Shown here in pieces: positions 43,703 through 53,227 of a stretch of DNA of 64,000 nt; positions within the stretch are counted from its first letter, which is position 1; each line of letters opens with the position of its first letter. Source of the DNA: Microbacterium foliorum (lineage in GTDB: Bacteria > Actinomycetota > Actinomycetes > Actinomycetales > Microbacteriaceae); assembly GCF_003367705.1 (NCBI RefSeq), contig NZ_CP031425.1:2356001-2420000 (forward strand). Reading direction: 5' to 3'. Under the pieces are notes generated by a model. The model had not been told where the DNA came from. It ran no database searches and saw nothing but the letters and a program-made list of their open reading frames with translations. The position numbers were made by a program, and so were the translations under genes.

Positions 43703-44680
43703 ATGGGCCCCAAGGTGCACAAGATCCACTCTCTTCCCGACGATTCCCCGTGGGACAAGGGAGTGCCTCCCGTGGGCTCGACCGAGCATCCGCTCATGGT
43801 GCGGGGGCTCGACCGCGTGCTGTCGATCCAGCGCCCCCTGGTGCTCGCGCACATCCGCAGCATCCGCCTGCGCAATCCCCACGCCTCCCCCGAGCAGATC
43901 ATCCGCATCCTGGAGCGGCGATACCTCGCGGCGGTGACGACCGGAGGAGCAGCCGTCGGAGCCACGGCCGTCGTCCCGGGCATCGGAACCGGGATCACCC
44001 TGGCCCTCTCCGGGGTCGAGACCGTCGGCTTCGTCGAGTCGACCGCGCTGTTCGCGCAATCCGTGGCAGAGGTGCACGGCATCGCCATCTCCAACCCCGA
44101 CCGGGCGCGAGCGCTGGTCATGACCCTGATGCTCGGCAAGGAGGGCGTGGCACTGGTCGGCCAGCTCGCCGGCGAGGCGACGGGCAAGGGCGGCACCCGC
44201 TCGTCGTACTGGGGCGAGATGGTGACGAAGTCGCTGCCCAAAGCGGCGGTCGGTCCGCTGGTCGACCGGCTCAAGAGCATGTTCGTCAAGCAGTTCGCCG
44301 CCAGGGGCGGTGCCTCGTTCGTCGGAAAGGCGCTGCCCTTCGGCGTGGGGGCCGCCGTGGGAGGCGCCGGCAACCACATTCTCGGCCGCCGCGTGCTCAC
44401 CACGTCTCACCGTGCGTTCGGGAACGCTCCGATCGACTTCCCGCTTGAACTCGAGCCCGTCGACGGCGCCGAGAAGCTGGAGCTGCGGATGCTGCATGGC
44501 GCGCAGTTCGTGGGAGGCGCCGTCGCCGGTGCCGCGGGCTCGGCCGCACGCGGCGTCGGCTGGGCCGGACGCAGAATCGCCTCGGTAGGTCGAGGTCGCG
44601 GAAAGAGCGAGAAGGCGGTGGATCGCGCGGGGACCCATGACCTCCCTGGCGAGCTCGGGTCCGGTGATCCGCGGAGCTGA
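43703..44680 (+). CDS. Hypothetical membrane-associated protein
   Basis: 325 aa. A basic N-terminus with [16 protein letters not shown] precedes a Gly/Ala-rich hydrophobic stretch (about 80-105; [20 protein letters not shown]). A second Gly-rich hydrophobic region lies at about 210-230 and a third, weaker one near 275. The C-terminus is basic. Known in actinobacteria as an uncharacterised family; I do not recognise a domain. It stands alone on its strand ahead of accD. Confidence 0.7.
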   Translation: MGPKVHKIHSLPDDSPWDKGVPPVGSTEHPLMVRGLDRVLSIQRPLVLAHIRSIRLRNPHASPEQIIRILERRYLAAVTTGGAAVGATAVVPGIGTGITLALSGVETVGFVESTALFAQSVAEVHGIAISNPDRARALVMTLMLGKEGVALVGQLAGEATGKGGTRSSYWGEMVTKSLPKAAVGPLVDRLKSMFVKQFAARGGASFVGKALPFGVGAAVGGAGNHILGRRVLTTSHRAFGNAPIDFPLELEPVDGAEKLELRMLHGAQFVGGAVAGAAGSAARGVGWAGRRIASVGRGRGKSEKAVDRAGTHDLPGELGSGDPRS

Positions 44681-44793
44681 GCGAGGAGTGTGCTGACGAG
44701 CCGGTCACGCGCACGATCCTCGCCAAAGGATCGGACGGCCCGTTGTGGCGAGCATCCAACGGCGCGGCCCGAGCCGACGATAGGGTGGAATCC

Positions 44794-46383
44794 GTGACGG
44801 ACAAGCCCGAACTCTCGACCACCGCCGGCAGAATCGCAGACCTCCGCGCTCGCTACAACGAAGCCGTTGTCGACGCGGAGAAGATCGCGCACGACAAGCA
44901 GCACGCCAAGGGCAAGATGACCGCCCGCGAGCGCATCGAACTGCTCGTGGACCCCGGGAGCTTCGTCGAGTTCGACGAGTACGTGCGCCACCGCACCACG
45001 GCCTTCGGAATGGACAAGAACCGCCCCTACGGCGACTCCGTCGTCACCGGCGTCGGCACGATCCACGGGCGTACCGTCGCGGTCTACTCGCAGGACTTCA
45101 CCACGTTCGGCGGGTCGCTCGGCGAGGTGTCGGGCGACAAGATCATCAAGATCATGGAGTTCGCGCTCTCGGGCGGGATGCCGATCATCGGCATCCTCGA
45201 CTCCGGCGGAGCGCGAATCCAGGAGGGCGTGCTCGCCCTCAGCAAGTACGGCGAGATCTTCCGCCTGAACACCCGGTCGTCCGGTGTCATCCCGCAGATC
45301 TCGATCATCATGGGTCCGGCCGCCGGCGGCGCCGTGTACGGTCCCGCGCTCACCGACTTCGTCATCATGGTCGACAAGACCAGCCAGATGTTCGTCACCG
45401 GTCCCGATGTGATCAAGACGGTCACGGGTGAGGATGTCGGCATGGAGGAGCTCGGTGGAGCCCTCACCCACAACACCCGATCCGGCGTCGCGCACTACCT
45501 CGCGGAAGACGAGGACGACGCGATCGACTACGCACGGACGCTGCTCGGCTTCCTCCCCGACAACAACATGGCGGAGATCCCCGGGTACGAGAGCGGCTTC
45601 GAGTGGGAGACCACGGATGCCGATCGTTCCCTGAACACGATCATCCCCGACTCCGCCAATCAGCCGTACGACATCCACACGGTCATCGAGCACGTCGTCG
45701 ACGCCGGCGACTTCATCGAGGTCCAACCGCTGTTCGCCCCGAACATCGTGATCGGGTTCGGACGCGTCGAGGGCCGTTCGGTGGGCATCATCGCGAACCA
45801 GCCGTCGCAGATGGCCGGGACGCTCAACATCGAGGCCGGCGAGAAGGCCAGCCGATTCGTGCGCTTCTGCGACGCGTTCTCGATCCCGATCGTGACCCTC
45901 GTCGATGTTCCGGGCTATCTGCCCGGCACCGACCAGGAGTGGACCGGTGTGATCCGCCGTGGCGCGAAGCTCATCTACGCGTACGCCGAAGCCACCGTTC
46001 CACTGGTGACGGTCATCCTGCGCAAGGCCTACGGCGGCGCGTACATCGTCATGGGCTCGAAGCAGCTCGGCGCCGACGTCAATCTCGCCTGGCCCACGGC
46101 CGAGATCGCCGTCATGGGCGGCCAGGGCGCGGTCAACATCCTCTACCGCGGTGAGATCAAGCGCGCGGAGGAAGCCGGCGAAGACGTCGCCGCGGTGCGC
46201 ACGCGGCTCGCGAACGAGTACACGTACAGCGTCACCTCACCGTTCCTCGCCGCGGAGCGCGGCGAGATCGACGGCATCATCGAGCCGGCGAACACCCGCG
46301 TCTCCATCGCCAAGGCGCTCCGCGCGCTGCGCGGCAAGCGCGCCGAGCTCCCGCCCAAGAAGCACGGGAACATCCCCCTGTGA
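44794..46383 (+). CDS. accD: Acyl-CoA carboxylase beta subunit (carboxyltransferase)
   Basis: 529 aa from GTG 44794 (GTG 44785 also possible). Both crotonase-like halves are present: [19 protein letters not shown] and [16 protein letters not shown] in the N-half, [20 protein letters not shown] and [20 protein letters not shown] (start about 375) in the C-half. It matches PccB/AccD5-type carboxyltransferases that use acetyl- or propionyl-CoA and feed fatty-acid synthesis. It is coupled to accE and should work with the biotin-carrying alpha chain at 53228. Confidence 0.95.
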   Translation: MTDKPELSTTAGRIADLRARYNEAVVDAEKIAHDKQHAKGKMTARERIELLVDPGSFVEFDEYVRHRTTAFGMDKNRPYGDSVVTGVGTIHGRTVAVYSQDFTTFGGSLGEVSGDKIIKIMEFALSGGMPIIGILDSGGARIQEGVLALSKYGEIFRLNTRSSGVIPQISIIMGPAAGGAVYGPALTDFVIMVDKTSQMFVTGPDVIKTVTGEDVGMEELGGALTHNTRSGVAHYLAEDEDDAIDYARTLLGFLPDNNMAEIPGYESGFEWETTDADRSLNTIIPDSANQPYDIHTVIEHVVDAGDFIEVQPLFAPNIVIGFGRVEGRSVGIIANQPSQMAGTLNIEAGEKASRFVRFCDAFSIPIVTLVDVPGYLPGTDQEWTGVIRRGAKLIYAYAEATVPLVTVILRKAYGGAYIVMGSKQLGADVNLAWPTAEIAVMGGQGAVNILYRGEIKRAEEAGEDVAAVRTRLANEYTYSVTSPFLAAERGEIDGIIEPANTRVSIAKALRALRGKRAELPPKKHGNIPL

Positions 46384-46625
46384 GCGACACACGGGGAGCG
46401 GATGCCGGGGCGGACCGGCCGTCGACGCCCGCGATGCAGATCACGCGCGGTTCCGCGACGGAGGAGGAGCTCGCCGCCCTCATCGCCGTGGTCAGCGACG
46501 CGTATGCGCAGGAGGCCGCGGGTGCCGTCGCAGAGGAGCCCGTCGTGTCGGCGTGGTCTCGCACTCAGCGTCCGCTGCGCACCTCGCTGCGGCGCGACAT
46601 CCCGTGGGGCCGCTTCGCAGGCTGA
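46380..46625 (+). CDS. accE: Acyl-CoA carboxylase epsilon subunit
   Basis: 81 aa. The AccE pattern [19 protein letters not shown] and the C-terminal [21 protein letters not shown] are clear. This small actinobacteria-specific subunit stabilises the alpha-beta complex. The start overlaps the accD stop by 4 nt. Confidence 0.93.
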   Translation: MSDTRGADAGADRPSTPAMQITRGSATEEELAALIAVVSDAYAQEAAGAVAEEPVVSAWSRTQRPLRTSLRRDIPWGRFAG

Positions 46626-46761
46626 GTCCGAGACGTGAGGCGCCTGCGGGCCCGGAGCCCCCCGGCTCACGGGCCGCGCAGACAGTCTCCCCCCGGCCGA
46701 TGCGGGACCGTCGTCGCGCATCAGGATGACCCGTCGGCGCATCCGCTCTCTAGTATATCGA

Positions 46762-46779
46762 GTGGAGTAATCACTCCAC
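46762..46779. promoter_or_regulatory. 7-bp palindrome between accE and the ROK gene
   Basis: GTGGAGT-AATC-ACTCCAC lies in the 195-bp gap between convergent accE and the ROK gene, within a local AT-rich patch (TAGTATATCG ... CCGGTATACG). It has no T-tract. It may be an operator-like site or a weak bidirectional terminator. Nothing else was seen in the gap. Confidence 0.4.
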
Positions 46780-46820
46780 GAAGATCAACCAGTATTCCGG
46801 TATACGAACTGACGAGACGT

Positions 46821-48062
46821 TCAGTCATCGAGGTACAGGTCCGACGCGCGGGGTGTCAGCATCGCGTCCAGAACGACGCACGCCGCCCCCACAGCACCTC
46901 CGTCCTCCCCCACGACCGTCCCCTCCACGGGGATCTCGCGGACGGAGCGCGTGGCGTTGCGCAAGCGGAGGGGCCCGGGGATCTCGCGCAGGTAGACGTC
47001 CGACAGTCTGTCCCAGAACGGCCCGCCCAGAACGACGCGGTCGACATCGAGCACGTTGGTCAGCACGGAGATCAGCACCGCGAAGTGCCCGGCCGAGCGA
47101 CGCAGCACACGCGCGGCACCGGCCTCTCCGGCCGACGCTCGCTCGCACAGCCGGGTCAGACGCGAGTCCATGTCCTCGGCGTGCGGGCCATCCGACGCCT
47201 CCCCGTCGCCGTCGAACACCCCTGCCGCGACCGCCTGCTCGACGATCGCCCGCGGCGTGCACATGACCTCGACGCACCCCCGCCCCCCGCAGGCGCAGTC
47301 GGGTCCATCGGGATCGACCATGATGTGCCCGATCTCACCGAAATTGTGGGAGGAGCCCGTGACGACCTCGCCGTCACGGACCAGAGCGGAGCCGATCCCG
47401 GTGCCGAGGTAGATGAACACGAAGGATCCCCCCGCCTTCGACCTGCTCGTCCACAGATCTCCGACGGCCGCAGCCGTGGTGTCCTTCTCGATCGTGACAC
47501 TCAGTCCCGTCGCCTCCGCGAGCGCGGAACGCAACGGCACCCGGTGCCACCCCATCAGCTTCGGCGGATCGATCACCGTGCCCTTCTCGGCGTCGAGCGG
47601 ACCGGGGACCGCGACGCCGACCCCCGCCACCAGGCCGCGGTCGATCCCGGACTCATCGAGCACGGCGTCGATCGTCTGCGCGATGGTCGCGACGACACGC
47701 TGCGGATCCTGATCCGCGGTCGGCTGCACCCGTCGACCGACGACCTGCCCCGCGAGATTCAGGAGCACGACCGTGATCAGTGCAGGATCGAGGTGAACGC
47801 CGACCGAGAAACGGCTCTCGGCGACCAGACGCAGCGTGACTCGAGGCTTGCCCGGGCCGTTGATCGTGCGGCCGGCCTCGGCGATCACCCCGTCGTCGAG
47901 CAGCCGGCGGGTGATGTTCGTGACGGTCTGCGCCGAGAGGCCGGTGATGTCCACGAGCTCGATGCGACTGAGCCCCGCGGCGGAGCGGCGGATGCCCTCG
48001 AGGATCACGGACTGATTGAAGTCCCCCATCCTGGGGAGGTTGGTCCCTCGGCGCGTACCCAT
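46821..48062 (-). CDS. ROK family transcriptional regulator
   Basis: 413 aa. An N-terminal winged HTH (about 15-70; LSRIELVDITGLSAQTVTNI) is joined to a ROK kinase-like fold with YLGTGIGSALVRDGEV, the HNFGEIGHIMVDPDG block and the zinc motif CACGGRGCVEV. ROK repressors respond to sugars or sugar phosphates. No sugar operon is adjacent; the 267-bp upstream gap to 48329 holds only its promoter region. Confidence 0.9.
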   Translation of the reverse strand: MGTRRGTNLPRMGDFNQSVILEGIRRSAAGLSRIELVDITGLSAQTVTNITRRLLDDGVIAEAGRTINGPGKPRVTLRLVAESRFSVGVHLDPALITVVLLNLAGQVVGRRVQPTADQDPQRVVATIAQTIDAVLDESGIDRGLVAGVGVAVPGPLDAEKGTVIDPPKLMGWHRVPLRSALAEATGLSVTIEKDTTAAAVGDLWTSRSKAGGSFVFIYLGTGIGSALVRDGEVVTGSSHNFGEIGHIMVDPDGPDCACGGRGCVEVMCTPRAIVEQAVAAGVFDGDGEASDGPHAEDMDSRLTRLCERASAGEAGAARVLRRSAGHFAVLISVLTNVLDVDRVVLGGPFWDRLSDVYLREIPGPLRLRNATRSVREIPVEGTVVGEDGGAVGAACVVLDAMLTPRASDLYLDD

Positions 48063-48329
48063 GCCCCATCCTCTCTCATCGACCCGGAATCTTGTCCCCC
48101 AAAATACCTACATACATCCGCCCGCAGACGCGTCAGACTTAGGGGGACGCTTCGCGTTCGGCTGGTCTCTCTGTCACAGGGTAGACAGACGCAGATCGGC
48201 CACCAGCGGACGGTTTTCGGGTAACTGTCCGCATGGCGAGGGGCTGGCGTGATCGCCGCCCCTCGCCCACTCTCTTCGACCTCGTCTCCGGCTCCCTCCC
48301 CCGGCCGGAGCCGAGGTGCCGCACACGGG

Positions 48330-49340
48330 TCACTCCGCTGCGGCGTCGCGGGCGATCTCGTGCCACACGTCGACCGCGTCGTCGTCACCCGCTCCACGAG
48401 AGCCCGCTCGGCCCACCACCGTGACCGCCGTCCGCGCGTCCCTCGCAGCACGGATGATCCACCGCTCGGCCTCCGCCGCCCGGAGCACCCCCGCCAGTTC
48501 GTCGCGGATCGCCGCACGGCGATCCTCATCGACGTCGTCCAATCCGCCCTCGTCGAACACCGTCACGACCGCACCGCGCCGCCGAGCGTCCTCGATCGCA
48601 TCCCGCACCGCGTCGTTCAGCAGATCGGCACCGCGCAGCTCGTCTCGGAGCCGCCCTTCTGCGAGGCGGGCACGGAGCCGCTCCTCCTCATCGAGCACAC
48701 CGCCCGTCGCCACCGCGCGGGTCAGCACGGGGCCGGCGACCGCCAGCGCGAACTGCGTCCGCAGTCGCCGTTCCTTCTGCCTGACCTGCTGAGTGGCGTG
48801 CCACGCCGAGACCGCCTGCTGGATGCCGGCGAGCCGCTCCGCGTCACGCACGGCGCGATCCCAGAACATGACCAGAAGATGTGCGACCGCGACCCACATG
48901 AACGATCCGACGACACCGAGCGACAGCGCGACCACGGGACCGAGGAAGATTGACGACGCCCCCAGGAGGGCGAGCACGACGAGCCACCCGATCACGAACC
49001 GTCGGCGCACGACGCAGACGACGCCCAGCACGCCGAGAGCGCCGATGTACCAGGTCGCGAAAGGCGCGGTGAGCGTCAGCGGATCGAGCGAGAACGTCAC
49101 CAGCACGGGAATGAGCACGCTCGACAGGAGGGCGAGGAGACCGGCCCAGAGCGGCATCCGCACCGAGACGGCGGAGTCCCAGAGGATCGCGACGTTCACC
49201 ACCACCAGGTACAGGCCGATGGCCGCCACCATGAGCAGGGGGGCCGTGGGCTGCTCGATCCACCACACGCCGCGCGCCGCGAAGTACATCGCGAAGCCCA
49301 CCGCGAGCGAGGTCGCGACACTGCGCACCGTCCACGTCAT
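48330..49340 (-). CDS. Membrane protein partner of the two-component system
   Basis: 336 aa. Five to six hydrophobic helices (about 8-165) are followed by a cytoplasmic region with a coiled coil (ERRLRTQFALAVAGPVLTRAV, ERLRARLAEGRLRDELR) and a C-terminal alpha/beta part. It looks like a sensor kinase whose ATPase has degenerated: no N/G boxes are visible. The start at 49340 is fixed by a 4-nt overlap with the kinase gene. A role as co-sensor is inference. Confidence 0.75.
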   Translation of the reverse strand: MTWTVRSVATSLAVGFAMYFAARGVWWIEQPTAPLLMVAAIGLYLVVVNVAILWDSAVSVRMPLWAGLLALLSSVLIPVLVTFSLDPLTLTAPFATWYIGALGVLGVVCVVRRRFVIGWLVVLALLGASSIFLGPVVALSLGVVGSFMWVAVAHLLVMFWDRAVRDAERLAGIQQAVSAWHATQQVRQKERRLRTQFALAVAGPVLTRAVATGGVLDEEERLRARLAEGRLRDELRGADLLNDAVRDAIEDARRRGAVVTVFDEGGLDDVDEDRRAAIRDELAGVLRAAEAERWIIRAARDARTAVTVVGRAGSRGAGDDDAVDVWHEIARDAAAE

Positions 49341-50569
49341 CGGCGTTCCCATCCCAGCGTGACCTTCGTTCCGCACTCGCTCGACTCGATGTCGGCGGTT
49401 CCGGCGACCCCGGCCATGCGCGCGAGGATGGACGCGCTGATGCCGAGCCGATCCTCCCCGATCTCCCGGAGGTCGAAGCCCGGCCCCGAGTCGGAGATCG
49501 TGAGGCTGATCCCCTCCTCCCCCCGCCCCTCGGCGATGATGTGCAGCCCTCTCCCCTGCGCATGCGCGACCGCGTTGCCGAGAGCCTGGCGAGCGGCGAG
49601 AACGAGGGCACGTGCCGCGCGCCCCGGGATGAGCCCGATGCCGCCCCGCTCTTCGACGATCGCATCAGCGCCCAGTTCGGAGAGCGCACGTCGCAGCTCG
49701 ACCACGATCTGCGCGGCGCCGACCGGTTCGTCGCTCCCCTCCTCCGCGACCGCGGCCTCGGTGTTGGCGAGACGGGTCAGCGCTTCGCGTGCCATGCCCA
49801 CGGCGAGGTCCCGGGCCCGTTCCCCGTCAGCGCGCTCGGCGGCGATGAGAGCGGCGAGGACGCTGTCATGCATGAGGGCGGACATCGCGGCACGCTCCTC
49901 CTCGGCGGCGGCGGCGGCAGCGGCACCCGCATACGAGGCCACGGCGCGGGTGCGCGCGTCGTCGACGCCCGCCGCGACCGAACGGAACATCCAGCCCAAC
50001 GCGATGATGACGATGCCGAGAATCAGGGTGAACGACACATCGAAGGCCGTCGTCACCCAGTACTCGCGCGAGAAGCCACCCTCGACGAGCCGGACGTAGC
50101 CGTAGACGAAGGGCAGTGCCACCGCCCATGACAGCTGGAGCCAGAGGGGGAAGGCGAGCACGGCCGCGACCACGCCGACGTTGACGAGGAAGAAGATCCA
50201 CGGCTGATCCGTCGCCCTGGCCGCCGGGTCGACGACGATCGGCCAGGCGCCCAGCGCGATGACGTAGAGGATCGCGAAGATCCCCGCCGCGATGCGCACC
50301 GCGCGTCCGGTGACACAGGCGATCAGCATCCCCAGCAGCGGGACGAAGACGACCAGCACCATCGCGACCCGCGAGGCATCCGACCAGGTCGTGGTCGTGA
50401 TCGCGGCGATCAGCGCCTGCGTCCCGAGGACACCGGAGCCGAGAGCCACGACGGTCGCGAGGATGCGCTCCATGCGCTTGCCGGTGAATCGCTCGAACTC
50501 GGATTCCACGCTCCCCGGGGAGGGGATCGTGGACCAGGCCTCGCGGATGCTGAGCGGGTCAGTGGGCAC
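49337..50569 (-). CDS. Sensor histidine kinase (NarL/DesK type)
   Basis: 410 aa. Six membrane helices (about 35-205), then a dimerisation helix with the phosphoacceptor in MSALMHDSVLAALIAAERAD (His about 236) and a HATPase domain (ARQALGNAVAHA N-box, LTISDSGPGFDL G1). It phosphorylates the adjacent regulator, whose gene overlaps its start by 11 nt. The signal is unknown. Confidence 0.92.
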   Translation of the reverse strand: MPTDPLSIREAWSTIPSPGSVESEFERFTGKRMERILATVVALGSGVLGTQALIAAITTTTWSDASRVAMVLVVFVPLLGMLIACVTGRAVRIAAGIFAILYVIALGAWPIVVDPAARATDQPWIFFLVNVGVVAAVLAFPLWLQLSWAVALPFVYGYVRLVEGGFSREYWVTTAFDVSFTLILGIVIIALGWMFRSVAAGVDDARTRAVASYAGAAAAAAAEEERAAMSALMHDSVLAALIAAERADGERARDLAVGMAREALTRLANTEAAVAEEGSDEPVGAAQIVVELRRALSELGADAIVEERGGIGLIPGRAARALVLAARQALGNAVAHAQGRGLHIIAEGRGEEGISLTISDSGPGFDLREIGEDRLGISASILARMAGVAGTADIESSECGTKVTLGWERR

Positions 50570-51221
50570 TCGGGGTCCCGTCTGGGGCGACGATCCCGTC
50601 CTCCATCGCGCGGCGCAGGAGATCGACCTTCGTGGGTGCCGGTCGTCCGACCTCGACGTACTTCACCCGGATGCGCGTGATGTTCTCCTTGGCGGTCGAA
50701 TAGGCGACGCCGAGGCGCTCGGCGACAGCCTTCAACGGCAGGCCCGCGGCGTACAGACGCAGCACATCGCGTTCCCGGGCCGACAGCTGCGCGTCGGCGA
50801 AATCACGGTCGCCGTCGACGGCGCTGGCCCATTCCACGTTGTTGAGCGGCTCGCCGTCGGCGACCGTCCCGATCGCGTCGAGCACGTCGTCCAGCGCGGA
50901 GGACTTGCTGACGACTCCCGCGGCACCCGCGGCGAGCGCCTCACGCACCGCCGCCGGTCGATCGGCGACGCTGTGGATGACGACGCTGGCTCCGTCGTCG
51001 ACGAGGGATCGGACGTTCTCGGTCACCGTCGTGCCGTCACCGAGCGTGAGATCGAGGACGACCACGTCGGCCGACGGCTCGGACGTCGCGGAACGCCAAT
51101 CGAGATACGACACCACCGTGCTCCCGGAGAAGACCACCGTCTGCGCTCCGTCTCGGGCGCACGCCGCTTCCAGACCGAGGCGGACGGACTCGTGATCGTC
51201 GATCAGTGCGACCCTGCTCAT
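50559..51221 (-). CDS. LuxR-family response regulator
   Basis: 220 aa. Receiver domain with VALIDDHESVRLGLE, phospho-Asp in VVLDLTLGDG (about 57) and a conserved Lys in GVVSKSSALDD; C-terminal HTH (LSARERDVLRLYAAGLPLKA starting about 146, AYSTAKENITRIRVKY). Partner of the upstream-overlapping kinase; the targets are unknown. Confidence 0.92.
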   Translation of the reverse strand: MSRVALIDDHESVRLGLEAACARDGAQTVVFSGSTVVSYLDWRSATSEPSADVVVLDLTLGDGTTVTENVRSLVDDGASVVIHSVADRPAAVREALAAGAAGVVSKSSALDDVLDAIGTVADGEPLNNVEWASAVDGDRDFADAQLSARERDVLRLYAAGLPLKAVAERLGVAYSTAKENITRIRVKYVEVGRPAPTKVDLLRRAMEDGIVAPDGTPSAH

Positions 51222-51257
51222 CCCCCCAGCCTACTGAGTGCGGCGACGGCGGCCCTG

Positions 51258-52487
51258 TCACCGGGTGAGGAGCGCGACGACCTCGAAGTGGTGCGAGTGG
51301 GGGAAGAGGTCGAAGCCTCGCAGAGTGCCGACGTTCCACCCGTGCTGACGGAACGTTCCGAGGTCGCGAGCCAGCGCCACGGGGTCGCACGCGACGTAGG
51401 CGATCGCCTCCGGCGCGAGGGCGTGCAGCGCATCGACGACCGCTCGGCCGGCTCCCGCTCGGGGCGGGTCGAGCACGACGGCACCGGTGCGAGTGCCTGC
51501 GGGAAGGCCGGCCAGGTAGCGGTCGACTCGGGCCGTCACCGCCTTCACTCCCCTCCCCGCGAGGTTCTGCTGCGCGTGCGCCGTCGCCCTCTTGCTGGAC
51601 TCGACCGTCACGATGTCGGTGGCGCCGAGGTCGGCGAGGGATGCGGCGAACAGCCCGACTCCGCCGTAGAGGTCGAGGTGGGCGGCCTCCGGATCGACGT
51701 GCCCGTCGAGGATCCCGTAGACGGCACCGTCGAGCACCGACGCCGCCCGCGGGTGCACCTGCCAGAAACCGCCGGCGTCGAGCTGGAAGCGACGGTCGCC
51801 GACCTGCTCGTAGACGACCTCCGGAGCGGGCCGACGGCCCTGTCCTCGTGCCGGGCGCTCGTCGAGCCGCTCGCGGCGGATGACGCGGACCGTGCCGTCG
51901 CCGGGTTCGACCAGGTCGACGCTGCCCGCCTCCCCGCCCTGGAGGCGCAGCGCGGCCTTCGCGATCGCCGGGCGCGCGAGGGGGTGCGAGCCGACGGGGA
52001 TCACCCGGTGGCTGCGCGCGGCGTAGGGCCCGACCCGCCCCTCGTCGTCGACGTGCAGAGTGACCCTGGTGCGCCATCCGGTGCCGTCGGTCGAGTCGAC
52101 CGCCTCGATCTCGGGCGCCTCGAGCCCCGGGCCGGCGAACCGGTCGAGGGCCTCGGTCAGCACCTGACGCTTGAGGGTGCGCTGGTGGGCCAGGTCGATG
52201 TGCCCGAGGTCGGCACCTCCGGGTCGGTCCTCCGGCGCCCGGGAGACGTCAGCCTCCGTCCAGATGTGGGGGCGACGGTGCGGCGAGGCGTCGAGGACCT
52301 CCACCGTCTCCGCGCGCCAGAAGCTCTTCGACTCGTCGGTGGAGTCGGCGGTGAGACGGGCGCGCACCCGCTCACCCGGAATCGCGTCGGAGACGAAGAC
52401 GACGCGTCCGTCGTGGCGGGCGATGAAGGTGCCGCCGTGCGCGATGCCGGTGATGTCCAGATCGAGCAGGGCTGGGGAGGAAGTCAT
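51258..52487 (-). CDS. Class I SAM-dependent RNA m5U methyltransferase (TrmA/RlmCD family)
   Basis: 409 aa. An N-terminal TRAM domain (DLDITGIAHGGTFIARHDGR) precedes the methyltransferase with LDLYGGVGLFAASLADLGA (SAM site), LDPPRAGAGRAVVDAL and the catalytic Cys in YVACDPVALARDL (about 366). GFWQVHP supplies the family motif. ATG 52487 begins TRAM. The target (23S rRNA or tRNA uridine) cannot be told apart from sequence; no Fe-S cysteine cluster is visible. Confidence 0.9.
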   Translation of the reverse strand: MTSSPALLDLDITGIAHGGTFIARHDGRVVFVSDAIPGERVRARLTADSTDESKSFWRAETVEVLDASPHRRPHIWTEADVSRAPEDRPGGADLGHIDLAHQRTLKRQVLTEALDRFAGPGLEAPEIEAVDSTDGTGWRTRVTLHVDDEGRVGPYAARSHRVIPVGSHPLARPAIAKAALRLQGGEAGSVDLVEPGDGTVRVIRRERLDERPARGQGRRPAPEVVYEQVGDRRFQLDAGGFWQVHPRAASVLDGAVYGILDGHVDPEAAHLDLYGGVGLFAASLADLGATDIVTVESSKRATAHAQQNLAGRGVKAVTARVDRYLAGLPAGTRTGAVVLDPPRAGAGRAVVDALHALAPEAIAYVACDPVALARDLGTFRQHGWNVGTLRGFDLFPHSHHFEVVALLTR

Positions 52488-52510
52488 CCTTCGAGGATAC
52501 GGTGGTGCAC

Positions 52511-53149
52511 ATGCGCGTCTGCCTCGCCTCCACCTCCCCCGCCCGTCTGATGCTGCTGCGACAGGCCGGGATCGAGCCGCTGACCCTGTCACCCGACGTC
52601 GATGAAGATGCGGTGGCCGCGGCCGCGGCGGCGGGGAGAGGCGCCGATCTGCCTCCCGCCGATCTCGTGCTTCTGCTGGCCAGGGCCAAGGCCGCGGACG
52701 TCGCGCACCGGCTCGCGGCCGACGGCTCCTTCGACGGCATCGTGATCGGGGGCGACTCGATGTTCGCCCTCGACGGCCGGGTGTACGGCAAGCCCTACAC
52801 GGCGGAGGAGGCGACCCGACGGTGGAGGGAGATGCGCGGCGCCACCGGGATCCTGCACTCCGGGCACTCCGTCTTCCGGGTCTCCCCCGACACGGAGCCG
52901 GTCGAGGCGACGGCGACCGCCGAAGCCGCGGTGACCTTCGCCGACGATGTGACCGATGCCGAGATCGCCGCGTACGTCGCCTCCGGGGAGCCGCTGCTCG
53001 TCGCGGGCGCCTTCACCGTGGACAGCCTCGGAGGAGCCTTCATCACCCGCGTCGAGGGCGACCCCTCCACGGTCGTCGGGATGTCGCTGTCGACGGTGCG
53101 CCGACTCGCCGGCGATCTCGGTGTGCGGTGGACGGACCTCTGGTCGTAG
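52511..53149 (+). CDS. maf: Maf-family nucleotide pyrophosphatase
   Basis: 212 aa. LASTSPARLMLLRQAGIEP, VIGGDSMFALDGRVYGKP and HSGHSVFRV are Maf motifs; DSLGGAFITRVEGDPSTVVGM closes the fold. It removes non-canonical dTTP/UTP-type nucleotides. Start ATG 52511, just inside the open frame. Confidence 0.92.
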   Translation: MRVCLASTSPARLMLLRQAGIEPLTLSPDVDEDAVAAAAAAGRGADLPPADLVLLLARAKAADVAHRLAADGSFDGIVIGGDSMFALDGRVYGKPYTAEEATRRWREMRGATGILHSGHSVFRVSPDTEPVEATATAEAAVTFADDVTDAEIAAYVASGEPLLVAGAFTVDSLGGAFITRVEGDPSTVVGMSLSTVRRLAGDLGVRWTDLWS

Positions 53150-53227
53150 GGTCCGCTCGACGTTTTCGCGTCTTTCTTGTGGAGAGTCGTCAAATGGATC
53201 GTGAGCCTTCTCGCTAGGCTGGCAATC

